DNA of 44,338 nt from Chloracidobacterium sp. (GCA_016712045.1 JADJRV010000025.1:1-44338), one strand, 5' to 3'. Positions 1 through 9,671 are shown, counted from the first letter of the stretch. The notes: generated by a model not told the origin, from the sequence alone. Program-made: numbers and translations.

Positions 1-3000
1 ATCTTTCCAGATCGCACCGATGCCCGCATCCCAGAGTTGTTTGTTTAACGCAGGTATGTCCTTGCTCATCATCTCGTCAGACCGGGCCTTTAGGGCGTTC
101 CATTGAACCGTAAGTTCCTTTAGACGATCGAGGTTTGATTGATTCACTCTAGGAATATCGCTTTCGGTCGCGTTTAGATTGAAAAGATAATTTGCGGTAA
201 ACTTTTGCGGATAGTTTTCAACATCATCGTATGCGCGAGATTTGCGCGATACCATGTCTTCATCCCAAGCCTTCATTTTCTTGAGAAGTGCTTCGCCGTC
301 GGATTTAAGTTTTGCGTATTTGTTGCCGGACGGCAGGCCTCCGATGATCGCCTCAAGTTGCTTTTGCTTCTCAAAGAGGGCATTTACAGTGCGGTGCATA
401 GTCGTGACTTCTGCTTCCATGGACGACATCAGAGCATGATATTCCTTATACGCCGCCGGCGTTGTCGGATAGAGAGGATTTGGCAGAATGTCAGCATCAG
501 TCGCGGCTGTCTGCGTTCCAAATTTTAGTGTGAACCGGTATTTGCCCGGGGTAGCCTTGTGGCCGCTGTAGCTGCTTTCGATATACACATCCGGGACGCC
601 GGGCATCGTCTGGTAACGCATATTCCAGACAAACCGGTTGAGTCCCTTGTTCTTAGCCAATACGGGTTCGGAGCTAGGGCCACCGTCCCAAGTACGGGAT
701 CTAGTGTCGCGTTTTGACGAGAGTGTGCGAATAAGCTTACCGTCGGCATCCGCGATCTCGAGCGTGACAACATCGTCTTTTTTAAGCTCGGGCAGGTTGT
801 AATACAAAACGACACCATTTGCAGGGTTTACGCCGCGAAATGTATTTGCACCTGTAAACTCGACGTCGGATCCGTTGAGTTCGCTGCCGCCGTTGGCGAG
901 GTACGCGTCCGCCGGCTTATAGATCGAAAAGGCCGGCATGTCTTTCTTGTACTGGCGGATCAACGTGAGATCGTCGAGTATCCAGAAAGCGCGGCCTGAT
1001 GTGGCAGCGATCAGATTACCCTTGTGAACGCGTAGGTCCGTGATCGGTGTTATGGGCAGATTTAGCTGAAAGGGAGACCAATTAATACCGCCGTTCCAGG
1101 AAATGAAAACGCCTAACTCTGTACCGGCAAAGAGTAAGTCCTGGCGAACGTCATCTTCGCGGACGACGCGGGTGAAGGCATTGCCAGGAATTCCGTTGTC
1201 GATCTTTGTCCATGTCGCACCGTAGTCAGTCGTTTTGTAAAGTCCAGGTGCATGGTCGTTAAATTTATATCGCGTGGTCGCTATATAAGCCGTGGCTTTA
1301 TCGTGGGGCGAAACCTCGATCGCATTTACAAGACACTCCGCTAATCCCTTAGGCGTAACATTTTTCCAAGTCGATCCGCCATCGCGGGTCACGTGAACGA
1401 GGCCATCGTCGCTGCCGGTCCAGATCACGCCTTTTTCGTGCTGAGAAACGGTGATGTATGCGAGCGTGCCATAGTTCTCGGCTCCGACGGCTTCGTTAGT
1501 GAATGGTCCGCCGCCTTTGCCTTGCTTTTCCTTTTCGTTTCGCGTGAGATCAGGTGAGATCTCTTTCCAGTTTTTGCCAAAGTCATTCGTTTTTAGCACC
1601 AACTGCGAACCATGATAGTAGGAATTATCGTGCTTATCCCAGACGATCGGAGCGTTCCAATTATAGCGGTACTTCATATCCTTAGCATCCATACCGAGGT
1701 ATTGGATCGGCGATGCCATTATCGATGTACCGGCGCTTGCCTTGTCGTCGATAACCTCGATCGTGCCTTGATAGCTGCCGCCGAGGACGTAACGCGGGTT
1801 ATCCGGATCGAAAGCAAGAAAGGCGCTCTCGCCGCCTGCCGAGTATGTCCAACTTGCAGGGGAAATGCCGCCGCCGCCAAGTTCGCGGCTGGCTATTGAG
1901 ACCGAAGTATTGTCCTGTTGGCCGCCATAGATTCGATAAGGAAACTGGTTGTCCACGTTAATTCGGTAGAACTGAGCGGTCGGCATATTGCTCTGTGAGC
2001 TCCAACTGCGGCCCTTGTTAAAGGTGATCGCCGCACCACCATCGTTAGAAATGACAAAATTGTTCGGATTGTGCGGGTTGATCCACAGATCGTGAAAATC
2101 GCCGTGTGTGCCCGACAAATTCTCCCAAGTTCGCCCACCATCGTTCGATCTGAGAGCCGGGGCACTGAGGACGTAGATCGTGTTCTCATCTTTTGGATCG
2201 ATAAAGAGTTCGATGTAATACCATGCACGCTGTACCAATGCCGGGCGGTCCGTGACCTGACTCCAACTTTTGCCGGCGTTGTCAGAAACGTATAATCCCC
2301 GCTCGTTCTTGTGTGAATCGCTCTCGATCAACGCATAGACCTTGTTTGAATTCGACGGTGCGACGGCGATCGACATCTTGCCCATCTCCTCCGGCAGGCC
2401 GTTTTTCATCTTTTCCCATGTTTCACCGCTGTCGGTTGATTTGTAAAGCCCGCTGCCCGGGCCGCCGCTGATGACTTTCCATGGCAGACGTCCGTGTTCC
2501 CACATCGCGGCGTACATTATCCGCGAATTGTTGGCGTCCATCGATAGCTCAACCGCTCCGGTCTTTTCGTCTACATACAGAACATTCTTCCAAGTTGTGC
2601 CGCCGTCCGTTGATTTGAAAACGCCTCTTTGTTGCGAATTGCTAAACAAGGCTCCCTGCGCGGCAACGTAAACGATGTCCGGGTTTTTGGGGTTTACAAC
2701 GATTCGTGAAATATGCTGCGTTAGATCCAATCCGATCTTTTTCCATGTTTTCCCGGCGTCCGTCGATCGATAGACACCATCACCGTGATGTGTCATCACA
2801 CCGCGGACCGCGTGTTCGCCCATGCCAACGTAAACGACATTGGGATCGCTTTCGGAGACAGCGATGGCGCCGACCGAGCCAGTCTTGAAATAGCCATCCG
2901 ATATATTACGCCAACTGACGCCCATGTCTTCAGTTTTCCAAACCCCACCGCCGGTTGTCCCCATGTAATAAGTCTTTGGATCGCCAACGACGCCCGTGCT

Positions 3001-3156
3001 TGCCACCGAACGCCCGCCTCGAAACGGACCGATAGACCGCCATTTTACCGGCTTAAGAACAGAGTTTAGATCGTCGGGGTTGCTATTTTGAGCGTAAGCA
3101 ATTGATGAAAGAACGCACAAACTAATGAACAGGGCTGAAAGGGCTGTTTTCGACAT
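1..3156 (-). CDS. Secreted VPS10/sortilin-like BNR-repeat protein (glycosyl hydrolase-like), 3' end cut by window
   Basis: I translated the minus strand from an ATG at 3156 and the frame stays open for 1052 codons to the window edge. The product starts with a signal peptide (MSKTALSALFISLCVLSS...AYAQ) and then has many BNR/sortilin beta-propeller repeats of the form STDGGxTW, for example KSTDGGTTWKN and RSTDAGKTWKK, with PxxVYV strands between them. Around residues 830-960 it changes to an immunoglobulin-like region (VVTLEIADADGKLIRTLSS), followed by a helical tail. This architecture matches the roughly 1000-1100-residue proteins commonly annotated as glycosyl hydrolases in Acidobacteria and Bacteroidetes. 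Enzymatic activity is not shown and no catalytic residues are evident. It is probably exported. Few residues are likely missing at the C-terminus, judging by family length. The gene is intact, unlike many neighbours. Confidence 0.85.
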   Translation of the reverse strand, partial: MSKTALSALFISLCVLSSIAYAQNSNPDDLNSVLKPVKWRSIGPFRGGRSVASTGVVGDPKTYYMGTTGGGVWKTEDMGVSWRNISDGYFKTGSVGAIAVSESDPNVVYVGMGEHAVRGVMTHHGDGVYRSTDAGKTWKKIGLDLTQHISRIVVNPKNPDIVYVAAQGALFSNSQQRGVFKSTDGGTTWKNVLYVDEKTGAVELSMDANNSRIMYAAMWEHGRLPWKVISGGPGSGLYKSTDSGETWEKMKNGLPEEMGKMSIAVAPSNSNKVYALIESDSHKNERGLYVSDNAGKSWSQVTDRPALVQRAWYYIELFIDPKDENTIYVLSAPALRSNDGGRTWENLSGTHGDFHDLWINPHNPNNFVISNDGGAAITFNKGRSWSSQSNMPTAQFYRINVDNQFPYRIYGGQQDNTSVSIASRELGGGGISPASWTYSAGGESAFLAFDPDNPRYVLGGSYQGTIEVIDDKASAGTSIMASPIQYLGMDAKDMKYRYNWNAPIVWDKHDNSYYHGSQLVLKTNDFGKNWKEISPDLTRNEKEKQGKGGGPFTNEAVGAENYGTLAYITVSQHEKGVIWTGSDDGLVHVTRDGGSTWKNVTPKGLAECLVNAIEVSPHDKATAYIATTRYKFNDHAPGLYKTTDYGATWTKIDNGIPGNAFTRVVREDDVRQDLLFAGTELGVFISWNGGINWSPFQLNLPITPITDLRVHKGNLIAATSGRAFWILDDLTLIRQYKKDMPAFSIYKPADAYLANGGSELNGSDVEFTGANTFRGVNPANGVVLYYNLPELKKDDVVTLEIADADGKLIRTLSSKRDTRSRTWDGGPSSEPVLAKNKGLNRFVWNMRYQTMPGVPDVYIESSYSGHKATPGKYRFTLKFGTQTAATDADILPNPLYPTTPAAYKEYHALMSSMEAEVTTMHRTVNALFEKQKQLEAIIGGLPSGNKYAKLKSDGEALLKKMKAWDEDMVSRKSRAYDDVENYPQKFTANYLFNLNATESDIPRVNQSNLDRLKELTVQWNALKARSDEMMSKDIPALNKQLWDAGIGAIWKD

Positions 3157-3241
3157 ATTTTTTGCAGTTGCGGCGCGACAAGTCTCACCACGTAAATTGA
3201 GAATTGAACGGCAAAATTATAACCGAAAGATGTTCAAAGTG

Positions 3242-4435
3242 CTATTTGGGTGCCGAGACAGATGCACCGACGATATAGCTGTCGCGGGCACGTAAGACGA
3301 GATTTGGACGGTCGACGCGAACGCGGATCTGCTTGCGCTGCCCGATCTTGCCTTCGTCCGACGGGACATAACCAATATTGTATTGACGGCGAAGCTCTTC
3401 GGCAATGCCCTCGAAAGCAGCGGTTAGGCCGCCGGGAGTCGCTTCCGGACGAAAAACGCGTCCACCGGTCGCATCGGCGAGATCCTCAAGATATTTTTTA
3501 CCAACAGCATATTCTTCGGCGGTGACGCCACGCGTTATGACCTGTTGTGGATCGCCCCAAATGCTTGGCCGCCCGATCTGACCGTTACGCTGTCTGTTCT
3601 CGAGATACGTGTTGTAGTAGATCGGAAAGATCAGCGAATCGGATTCCTCAGCGTAGCTGAGAGTATTGTCGTAGGTCTGTTTTCGCGAAGTTGTGTCAAC
3701 GCCATCAGTAAACAGAACAACTGCCTTGCGGCCGGTTATCTTGCCGAGCTGTTTTCGCAGGGCTTCGTCAACGGCGCTATAAAGTGAAGTGCCGTCGCCG
3801 AAATTAGCTTTGTTAATAGCTTTGTATATTTTCTCGCGGTCAGTGGTTGCCTGAGTGCGAACGTTGACGCTGCCATTAAATTCGATAACCACGACGCTGT
3901 CCTGTGGTTCGAGTTGATCAACGAACGCGATCGCCGCTCTGCGAATTTCCTCGATGCGGTAAGCGGTTGAGGGGCTTGTATCGATCAGCAGGGCAACTGT
4001 GAACGGCTTATCTGTCGTGCCGAAATATGCGATCTCCTGCTCCTTGCCGTCCTCAAAGATCTTAAATTCCTGTTGCCGCAGCCCCGGAATATAGAGCCCG
4101 TTGCGGTCAAAAACAGAGACCGGAATGGTAACGAGGTCGGTCGTGACCCTGAGCGTGTCCTCATCGTCTTTATTCTCGCCCGTCGAAGGGGCAAGAATTT
4201 TTGGAGCGTCTGCTTCCTGTTTACCTCCGAGACTGATACCCGGAAAACGGTCGGCGATACGAGCCGTACGGCGTGGCTGAGGTTTGGATTCGGAGTACTG
4301 AGTTGGATCGTCCTGTCTATTGACGGGAGCGGGCGTCGGCGTTGCCGTGGCCTTTCGTCCCGATTGGCCAAACACAAAACTGCCAAAAACAAAGATGATC
4401 AGGCCTACGAACACTATTTGCGTTTTTGCTGACAT
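3242..4435 (-). CDS. Secreted VWA-domain protein, acidobacterial VWFA-related family
   Basis: The 397-residue product has an N-terminal hydrophobic signal segment (MSAKTQIVFVGLIIFVFGSFVFGQ), a Pro/Arg-rich linker, and a von Willebrand A domain. A MIDAS-like motif DTSPSTA lies at about residue 150 and VLFTDGVDTTS follows further on. The region between them (TTDLVTIPVSVFDRNG...FEDGKEQEI) is the hallmark of the acidobacterial VWFA-related family (TIGR03436-like). An upstream in-frame start exists at 4528, but it would place 31 polar residues before the signal peptide. The ATG at 4435 has a GGGAAG ribosome-binding site just upstream and is preferred. It probably acts outside the cytoplasmic membrane in metal-dependent protein binding; the partner is unknown. 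Confidence 0.85.
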   Translation of the reverse strand: MSAKTQIVFVGLIIFVFGSFVFGQSGRKATATPTPAPVNRQDDPTQYSESKPQPRRTARIADRFPGISLGGKQEADAPKILAPSTGENKDDEDTLRVTTDLVTIPVSVFDRNGLYIPGLRQQEFKIFEDGKEQEIAYFGTTDKPFTVALLIDTSPSTAYRIEEIRRAAIAFVDQLEPQDSVVVIEFNGSVNVRTQATTDREKIYKAINKANFGDGTSLYSAVDEALRKQLGKITGRKAVVLFTDGVDTTSRKQTYDNTLSYAEESDSLIFPIYYNTYLENRQRNGQIGRPSIWGDPQQVITRGVTAEEYAVGKKYLEDLADATGGRVFRPEATPGGLTAAFEGIAEELRRQYNIGYVPSDEGKIGQRKQIRVRVDRPNLVLRARDSYIVGASVSAPK

Positions 4436-4502
4436 AACTTCCCGCTGAAAGTAGTACAGAGAATTAGATGCTATAACAGGATGAAAAGGTTGATTAGATT
4501 TA

Positions 4503-5676
4503 TTATACGCTTGTCGCAAGCGTGACAATACTAAAACCCGCCATTATCAGCACAACGCACCAGCCGGCGATCTGTAGCCAAAGCGGATGTCGATAATCGC
4601 CGACGATCGAGGCCTTACGCGACGCGAGCAGTACGAGAGAAAGGCCGACCGGCAGGATAAATCCATTTAGCGTGCCCGCCCAGACGAGGATCTTTACGGG
4701 CCGCCCGACGATCAAAATATGGCGGTCGATACGATGATGAAAGCGACGATCGTCATGTTTGTTTAGCTTCGATCCGCTTGTTTAGCGTTTTCATAAACGA
4801 CACCGATGTAAATGCGGCACCGACCACTGAGGTGATCGCGGCAGCCCACATCACAACGCCAAAAATACGTAATCCGGTCATTCCGGCGGCGTTTTGAAAT
4901 ACCGATGCCGGCGGGTTAGCGTCGTCGATCGCCATTCCCATGGTTATCACGCCAAGAGCCGCGAGAAACAGGAAAAATCGAATGATCGCCGTCAATAATA
5001 TTCCGGTCATTGCACCGCGATTTACTTCGCGTAACGACTCTTTGCCGGTCACGCCGGCGTCGATCAGACGGTGAGCCCCGGCAAAAGTAATGTAGCCACC
5101 AACCGTGCCGCCGACAAGCGTGACTATCGCAAGAGCATTGATCTGTTCGGGAATGACGGTCCGATGCATTGCCTCAATGAGCGGTGGGTTTGACGCATAA
5201 ACGACATAGGCGATCAGCCCGATCATCACTACGCCGAGCACTTTCACGAATATGTCCATCGCCTTGCCGGCCTCTTTCACGAGGAATATTGCTATCGCCG
5301 CCAAAGCACTGACCGCCGCGCCATATTCTACCGGCAATCCAAAGATCGCATTGAGTCCAAGCCCGCATCCGGCGATGTTGCCGATATTAAAAACAAGCCC
5401 GCCAAACGCTATCAAAGCCGAGAGAACGTATCCGCTTGCGGGTATCGTCTCGTTTGCAACGTCCTGTCCGCGTTTGCCCGAAACCGTCAGTACACGCCAG
5501 ATATTAAGCTGGGCAAATACATCAAGCACAACGGAAAGCAATATCACAAAGCCAAAACTCGCCAGCAGTTGTTTTGTGAAAACGGTAGTCTGCGTCAAAA
5601 ACCCAGGTCCGACGGCTGAGGTCGCCATCAAAAATGCCGCACCGAGTATTACCGAAGATATCGACTGCTTTTTCAT
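4503..5676 (-). CDS. NRAMP-fold transporter of the YcsG type (two apparent frameshifts)
   Basis: A multi-spanning membrane protein with the NRAMP/LeuT-like fold. The first 307 residues (5676 to 4753) run into a stop in KRIEAKQT, and the last helices (GRPVKILVWAGTLNGFILPVGL) continue in another frame. Adding one A near 4745 and one T in the T4 run near 4716 restores MTIVAFIIVSTAIF-LIVGRPVK, a normal NRAMP C-terminal core. TM1 reads SAVGPGFLTQTT instead of the metal-coordinating DPGN, and the TM6 position has ITFAGAHRL instead of MPH. It is therefore unlikely to be a classical Mn/Fe importer. It is the last gene of the pxp operon, 7 bp after pxpA, matching Bacillus ycsG beside ycsF/kipI/kipA. 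A role in 5-oxoproline or related uptake is my inference. Confidence 0.85.
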
Positions 5677-5683
5677 ACCGTTT

Positions 5684-6425
5684 CTAGATCATTGCGGCAA
5701 TATTGATATTTGCGGCCGTCAAACTTTTTCGAATCGCCATTGCAAACTCAAGAGCATTTTCACCGTCGCCGTGAATGCAGATCGTGTCCACAGTTATCGG
5801 GATAACGCTGCCGTCGGTTGCGGTCACCGTTCCCTCATTTATCATCTGCATCACCTGTGCAATCGCGATGTCGGTGTCGTGGATGAGAGCGTTTGACTCG
5901 GTGCGCGGAGTCAGACTGCCGTCATGCTTATAAGTTCGGTCGGCAAAAACCTCTGACGCGGTTTTGAGACCTATTTTTCGGCCTCAGAGATCGAGACGCT
6001 GCCGGATAAACCAAAAGAATTAGATATGGATCGATATCAAAGACCGCCTGAGCGATTACCTCTGCCAGCTCAGCATCGACTGCCGATTGGTTGTAAAGTG
6101 CACCGTGCGGCTTGAGGTGTCCGATCTTGCCGCCGGCATCGACGGCAATTTTGTTGAGTGTGTTGAACTGTTCGGTTACTAGGTCGTAGATCTGTGAATG
6201 CGGCATCTCGATGGCAAAGCGGCCAAAATTTTCACGATCCCGGTAACCGGGATGTGCCCCTATCGCAACTCCTTTTTCGACAGCACATTCGACGGTTCGC
6301 CGCATTATCTCAGCATCTCCGGCGTGAGCACCACACGCGATATTTACCGATGAAACGTAATTCATCAGCTCGACGTCGTTTGGGCAGCCCTCGCCCATGT
6401 CGCAATTTAGATCTATTGTTGCCAC
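5684..6425 (-). CDS. pxpA: 5-oxoprolinase subunit A (LamB/YcsF family), two apparent frameshifts
   Basis: PxpA is the ring-hydrolysing subunit of the ATP-dependent PxpABC 5-oxoprolinase, which converts 5-oxoproline to glutamate. The N-terminus is textbook: DLNCDMGEG, VNIACGAHAGD, GAHPGYRDRENFGR and LKPHGALYN. After residue ~150 the frame is lost (LLVYPAASRS). Restoring one T in the T4 run near 6010 and one A in the A5 run near 5985 gives LFGLSGSVSISEAEKIGLK, then FADRTYKHDGSLTPR and a C-terminus ending NINIAAMI-stop at 5684. The full product would be about 247 residues, the normal family length. It overlaps the pxpC 3' end by 13 bp, so it is translationally coupled in the operon. Confidence 0.9.
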
Positions 6426-7384
6426 GAGTTTGCCTGAAATTTACACCCGATGCGGTAAAAATTCAACTCTCTTTCAAACTCCTCAGCCAACGCCTCCGCC
6501 TCACTGATCTCGATCAGATGAAACGCGACCTTGTCGCCTGGGCCAAGTTGTGCGATCAGCGGCAAGTCACGGGTTATGACATGACCGACTCGTGGATAAC
6601 CGCCGGAGGTCTGATGATCGGCCATCAGCACGATCAACTGGCCGTCGGGCAGCAGTTGGAAAGTGCCAAAACTCGCGGCGGAAGACAGCAACTCGAAAGG
6701 TTCGGCAAGCTCGACCGGTTCGCCTTTTAGACGAAAACCCATCCTGTTCGAGTTGGGCGAAATAATAAAATCGCGAACAAAAAACAGACCCTGGCTCGAT
6801 TTGGAGAGAAGATGGAACTCGGCTCCTACAATCACCCGTACGGTCGGGAAAGGCCGGTAATATGGGATCAGGCTCGATGAAATGTGGCAGCGGCGAATCT
6901 GCGGTTTTGCTTTTATTTGTAAAGCAAACGGGATCTGGTCGCCGGTTGCCAATGGACGGCCGTCTTTGCCGCCGGTTTTTGCGGCGAGGTTTGTACTCGA
7001 GCTACCCAGCCATTTGTCGAGCTTAAACCCACCGCTGACAGCGACATACGCACGATTGCCTGAGATCTTTTTTGTAAAACTTAGGGTGCTACCTTTTGCC
7101 GCAAAATATGGCTGCCAATTCGCGATCGGCTCTCCATCGAGTTCTGCGGAAAAGTCAGCTCCACCGATGGCAAAGATAGCGTTCTTTTCAAAGACTGATC
7201 TCAGCCGCGGGAAGTGCATTTCTACGACAGCTTCGGTCTCGTCATTGCCGAGCAGGATATTTATGAGCCGTGCGGCGGTGCGATCCATTGCACCACCGGG
7301 GTTGATACCAAGCCGACGATATCCGACACGACCGAGATCCTGTATCGTCGTCAAGATGCCCGGTTTTTTGATCAGAATGCTCAT
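6413..7384 (-). CDS. pxpC: 5-oxoprolinase subunit C (KipA, carboxyltransferase-domain family)
   Basis: The intact 323-residue product begins MSILIKKPGILTTIQDLGRVGYRRLG, the diagnostic start of KipA/PxpC proteins (biotin-dependent carboxyltransferase-like, AHS2 domain). GGAMD follows, as does the C-terminal signature SNRMGFRLKGEPVE and SGGYPRVGHVI. With PxpB it forms the ATP-dependent part of 5-oxoprolinase, which is thought to phosphorylate 5-oxoproline; in Bacillus the pair is known as KipI/KipA. The start codon overlaps the pxpB stop by 4 bp (ATGA), and the gene ends inside pxpA. Family length and motifs are complete. Confidence 0.93.
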   Translation of the reverse strand: MSILIKKPGILTTIQDLGRVGYRRLGINPGGAMDRTAARLINILLGNDETEAVVEMHFPRLRSVFEKNAIFAIGGADFSAELDGEPIANWQPYFAAKGSTLSFTKKISGNRAYVAVSGGFKLDKWLGSSSTNLAAKTGGKDGRPLATGDQIPFALQIKAKPQIRRCHISSSLIPYYRPFPTVRVIVGAEFHLLSKSSQGLFFVRDFIISPNSNRMGFRLKGEPVELAEPFELLSSAASFGTFQLLPDGQLIVLMADHQTSGGYPRVGHVITRDLPLIAQLGPGDKVAFHLIEISEAEALAEEFERELNFYRIGCKFQANSWQQ

Positions 7385-8067
7385 TTTGCGGCGACAAACC
7401 TTACTTCATCACCCGGACGTAGATAGCATGGCTCGGGAGCATTTGGCGAGAACATTTCGACATCGGTCCGTCCGATGATCTGCCAGCCGCCGGGCGATTC
7501 GAGCGAGTAAATTCCCGTTTGGCTCCCGGCAATGCCGACGCTGCCTTTTGGAACGACCGTTCGCGGGGACTCGCGTCGCGGCGTTGCGATACGCTCGTCA
7601 ACCTCGCCCATGTATGAAAAACCCGGCAGGAATCCTAGCATATAGACGCGATAAGTTTTTGCAAGAAAGATCTCGATCACTTCATCAGGGGAAATATTAT
7701 TTGTCGTCGCAACGAATTCTAGGTCGAGAGACGACTCGGAATCAAAATAGACTGGTATCTCGACAAGTCTCATTGTGCCCGTATCATCAGCGGTGATGTT
7801 TTCCAGAGCGGCCTCGGCTAAGTGTTTTACAGCGTCAAAGGCGGTGAAGAATTTGGGAAACGATTTGCGAACAACGAACGGGTCATAAAATAGCGTGGTT
7901 GAGGCGTAGGAGGGAACTGATTCGATAAAGCCGGGAAAGTTGTTCTTATCAAAATGTGCGGCAAGCGCTATGGCATTTTGGTTAAGCTCCTCAGAGATCA
8001 CATTGCCAAATTCGACGGTCAACGCCGAATCACCAAGCGGAAAGATCCTGGGGCTTTTTGCAGCCAT
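7381..8067 (-). CDS. pxpB: 5-oxoprolinase subunit B (KipI, allophanate hydrolase subunit 1-like)
   Basis: The intact 228-residue product starts with FPLGDSALTVEFG and has the C-terminal cyclophilin-like AHS1 domain with the invariant YMLGFLPGFSYMGEVD and GSVGIAGSQTGIYSLESPGGWQIIGRT. These are defining features of KipI/PxpB. In Bacillus KipI was first described as an inhibitor of the sporulation kinase KinA, but in this pxp arrangement the metabolic role in 5-oxoproline hydrolysis is the better assignment. It starts 3 bp after the permease gene stop and is coupled to pxpC by a 4-bp overlap. Confidence 0.93.
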   Translation of the reverse strand: MAAKSPRIFPLGDSALTVEFGNVISEELNQNAIALAAHFDKNNFPGFIESVPSYASTTLFYDPFVVRKSFPKFFTAFDAVKHLAEAALENITADDTGTMRLVEIPVYFDSESSLDLEFVATTNNISPDEVIEIFLAKTYRVYMLGFLPGFSYMGEVDERIATPRRESPRTVVPKGSVGIAGSQTGIYSLESPGGWQIIGRTDVEMFSPNAPEPCYLRPGDEVRFVAAK

Positions 8068-8070
8068 TAG

Positions 8071-8880
8071 CTAACGTCTCCGTTGTTTTGGGTCGAGATA
8101 TTCACGCAAGCCGTCGCCGATAAAATTGAAGGCGAGTACTGTCAGAGCGATAGCAATTCCCGGGAAAAGCAATATATGCGGCGATGTTGCAAAAAATTGC
8201 CGGGCCTCTTCGATCATCGTGCCCCAGCTAGGTGCGGGCGGCGGTATGCCGAGGCCAAGGAAAGAAAGCGACGCTTCGGACAATACGGCTCCGGCCATGC
8301 CGAGTGAGGCCTGGACAATTAAAGGTTGGATAGCATTTGGCAGAATATGGGTGAACAGAATCCGTAGATTGCTCGCTCCGAGTGCCCGTGCCGCCATTAC
8401 ATAATCATATTCGCGCACCTTCAACACCTGGCCGCGCATCACGCGGGCGTAGCCGACCCAACCGATCACGCAAAGTGCGGCGATGAGCTTACCTTGGCCC
8501 GCACCGAGGAATGCTACAAGTGCGATCGCAAGCAGCAAACCCGGGAACGCCATAAATACATTGAAAACATAACCAGACAAAAACTTATCGACGAACCCGC
8601 CGTAAAATCCGGCGATCGAACCGATAAATGTCCCAAATATAGCTGAGATCACCACGACCGTGATGCCAACCTCAAGCGAAATGCGGGCACCAAAAACGAC
8701 CCGAGAAAATACATCACGCCCAAGGCCGTCGGTACCAAACCAATGCTCCGCCGACGGCGGAAAATATCGCATCGCAAGGTCCTGCGCGGCCACGTCATGC
8801 GTCGCGACGAACGGAGCAAAGATCGCCGCCAGTATGAACAGGATAGCGATAGCAAAGCCGATGTAAGCGAGTCTACTCAT
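8071..8880 (-). CDS. Oligopeptide/dipeptide-type ABC transporter permease (OppC/DppC family)
   Basis: The 269-residue protein has an N-terminal helix, HWFGTDGLGRDVFSRV (the typical OppC/DppC N-terminal motif), about five further membrane helices, and the EAA coupling loop ALGASNLRILFTHILPNA with SEASLSFLGLGIPPPAPSWGTM. The end, EYLDPKQRRR, is the usual OppC tail. It directly abuts the oppB-type gene and lies 3 bp before pxpB, so it is cotranscribed with the 5-oxoprolinase genes. No binding protein or ATPase gene is in the window. Possible substrates, inferred from context, are peptides carrying N-terminal pyroglutamate or 5-oxoproline itself. Confidence 0.92.
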   Translation of the reverse strand: MSRLAYIGFAIAILFILAAIFAPFVATHDVAAQDLAMRYFPPSAEHWFGTDGLGRDVFSRVVFGARISLEVGITVVVISAIFGTFIGSIAGFYGGFVDKFLSGYVFNVFMAFPGLLLAIALVAFLGAGQGKLIAALCVIGWVGYARVMRGQVLKVREYDYVMAARALGASNLRILFTHILPNAIQPLIVQASLGMAGAVLSEASLSFLGLGIPPPAPSWGTMIEEARQFFATSPHILLFPGIAIALTVLAFNFIGDGLREYLDPKQRRR

Positions 8881-9671
8881 CTACGAAAGTCTTATACGGG
8901 GATCAAGTTTCCGATAAACAAAATCCGTCAGCGAATTTGCAATAATATACGTCACGCTGATAACGAGCACGCAGCCCTGTACAAGTCGGTAATCGCGTTT
9001 GCCGATGCCGTCCTCAAGCAACAACAGCCCGAGGCCCTGCCAGTTAAATATCTTTTCGGTAATGATCGCACCTGCAAGCAAAACGCCAAGCTGCAATCCC
9101 AAAATTGTTACGACCGGTATGAGGCCGTTTTTGAGGACGTGTTTGAAGAGCACCATACGTTCGCTGACGCCTTTTGCACGGGCGGTGCGGACGTAGTCCT
9201 CACCAAGCTCTTCGATGACGCTGGAGCGGATCATACGCGTCAAAATGGCCGACAGAGCGGCTCCTAGTGTGACGGCGGGCAAAACAATGTCTTCGGGATA
9301 CAAGCTACCTGTTGGCGAAAACCAGCCAAGCTGAACGGCAAAGAGATACACGAGAAACGGCCCAATAACAAAGGTCGGGAGCGAGATGCCGAGCAACGCG
9401 AAAAACGATGCGAGATTATCAACGATAGAATTTTTCTCGAACCCGCTAAAACACCCAGCGGCAAAGCGATACCGATAGCGACGAGCATTGCCGCGATGGC
9501 AAGTTTGATCGTCGACGGGTACCGCTTTGTGTCGCGGTTTAGCCTAGGATGACGGTCGCGGGGTCGCCGGGCACGACCTCGATCAGCAGCGTCACGAGCG
9601 ACACCACCGTCCAGATGACGAGCAGCATCAATGCCAATTGGCGGGCGATGTTCAAAAAACGATATTTCATT
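8881..9671 (-). pseudogene. Oligopeptide-type ABC permease (OppB/DppB family), frameshifted and internally shortened
   Basis: The ATG at 9671 starts KYRFLNIARQLALMLLVIW...VPGDPATVILG, the canonical OppB N-terminus, and then hits TAA at about 9542. The sequence resumes as RDTKRYPSTIKLAIAAMLVAIGIALPLGVLAG. The stretch of 50-60 residues normally found between these blocks (periplasmic loop and part of the next helix) is absent. One A is then missing in the A5 run near 9434, after which NSIVDNLASFFALLGISLPTF and the rest of the permease run intact to 8881, including the EAA loop region GVSERMVLFKHVLKNGLIP. The total is about 264 codons versus a usual 305-330. It is either a real inactivating deletion or an assembly collapse. 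Confidence 0.75.

Noticed and set aside
205..3069. Several plus- and minus-strand open frames of 60-110 codons within 205-3069
   Set aside because: They are shadows in other frames of the continuous 1052-codon BNR-repeat gene and show no family motifs.
4503..5676. Two separate membrane proteins instead of one NRAMP gene
   Set aside because: The two pieces align end to end with the conserved NRAMP C-terminal core after adding one A and one T in homopolymers.
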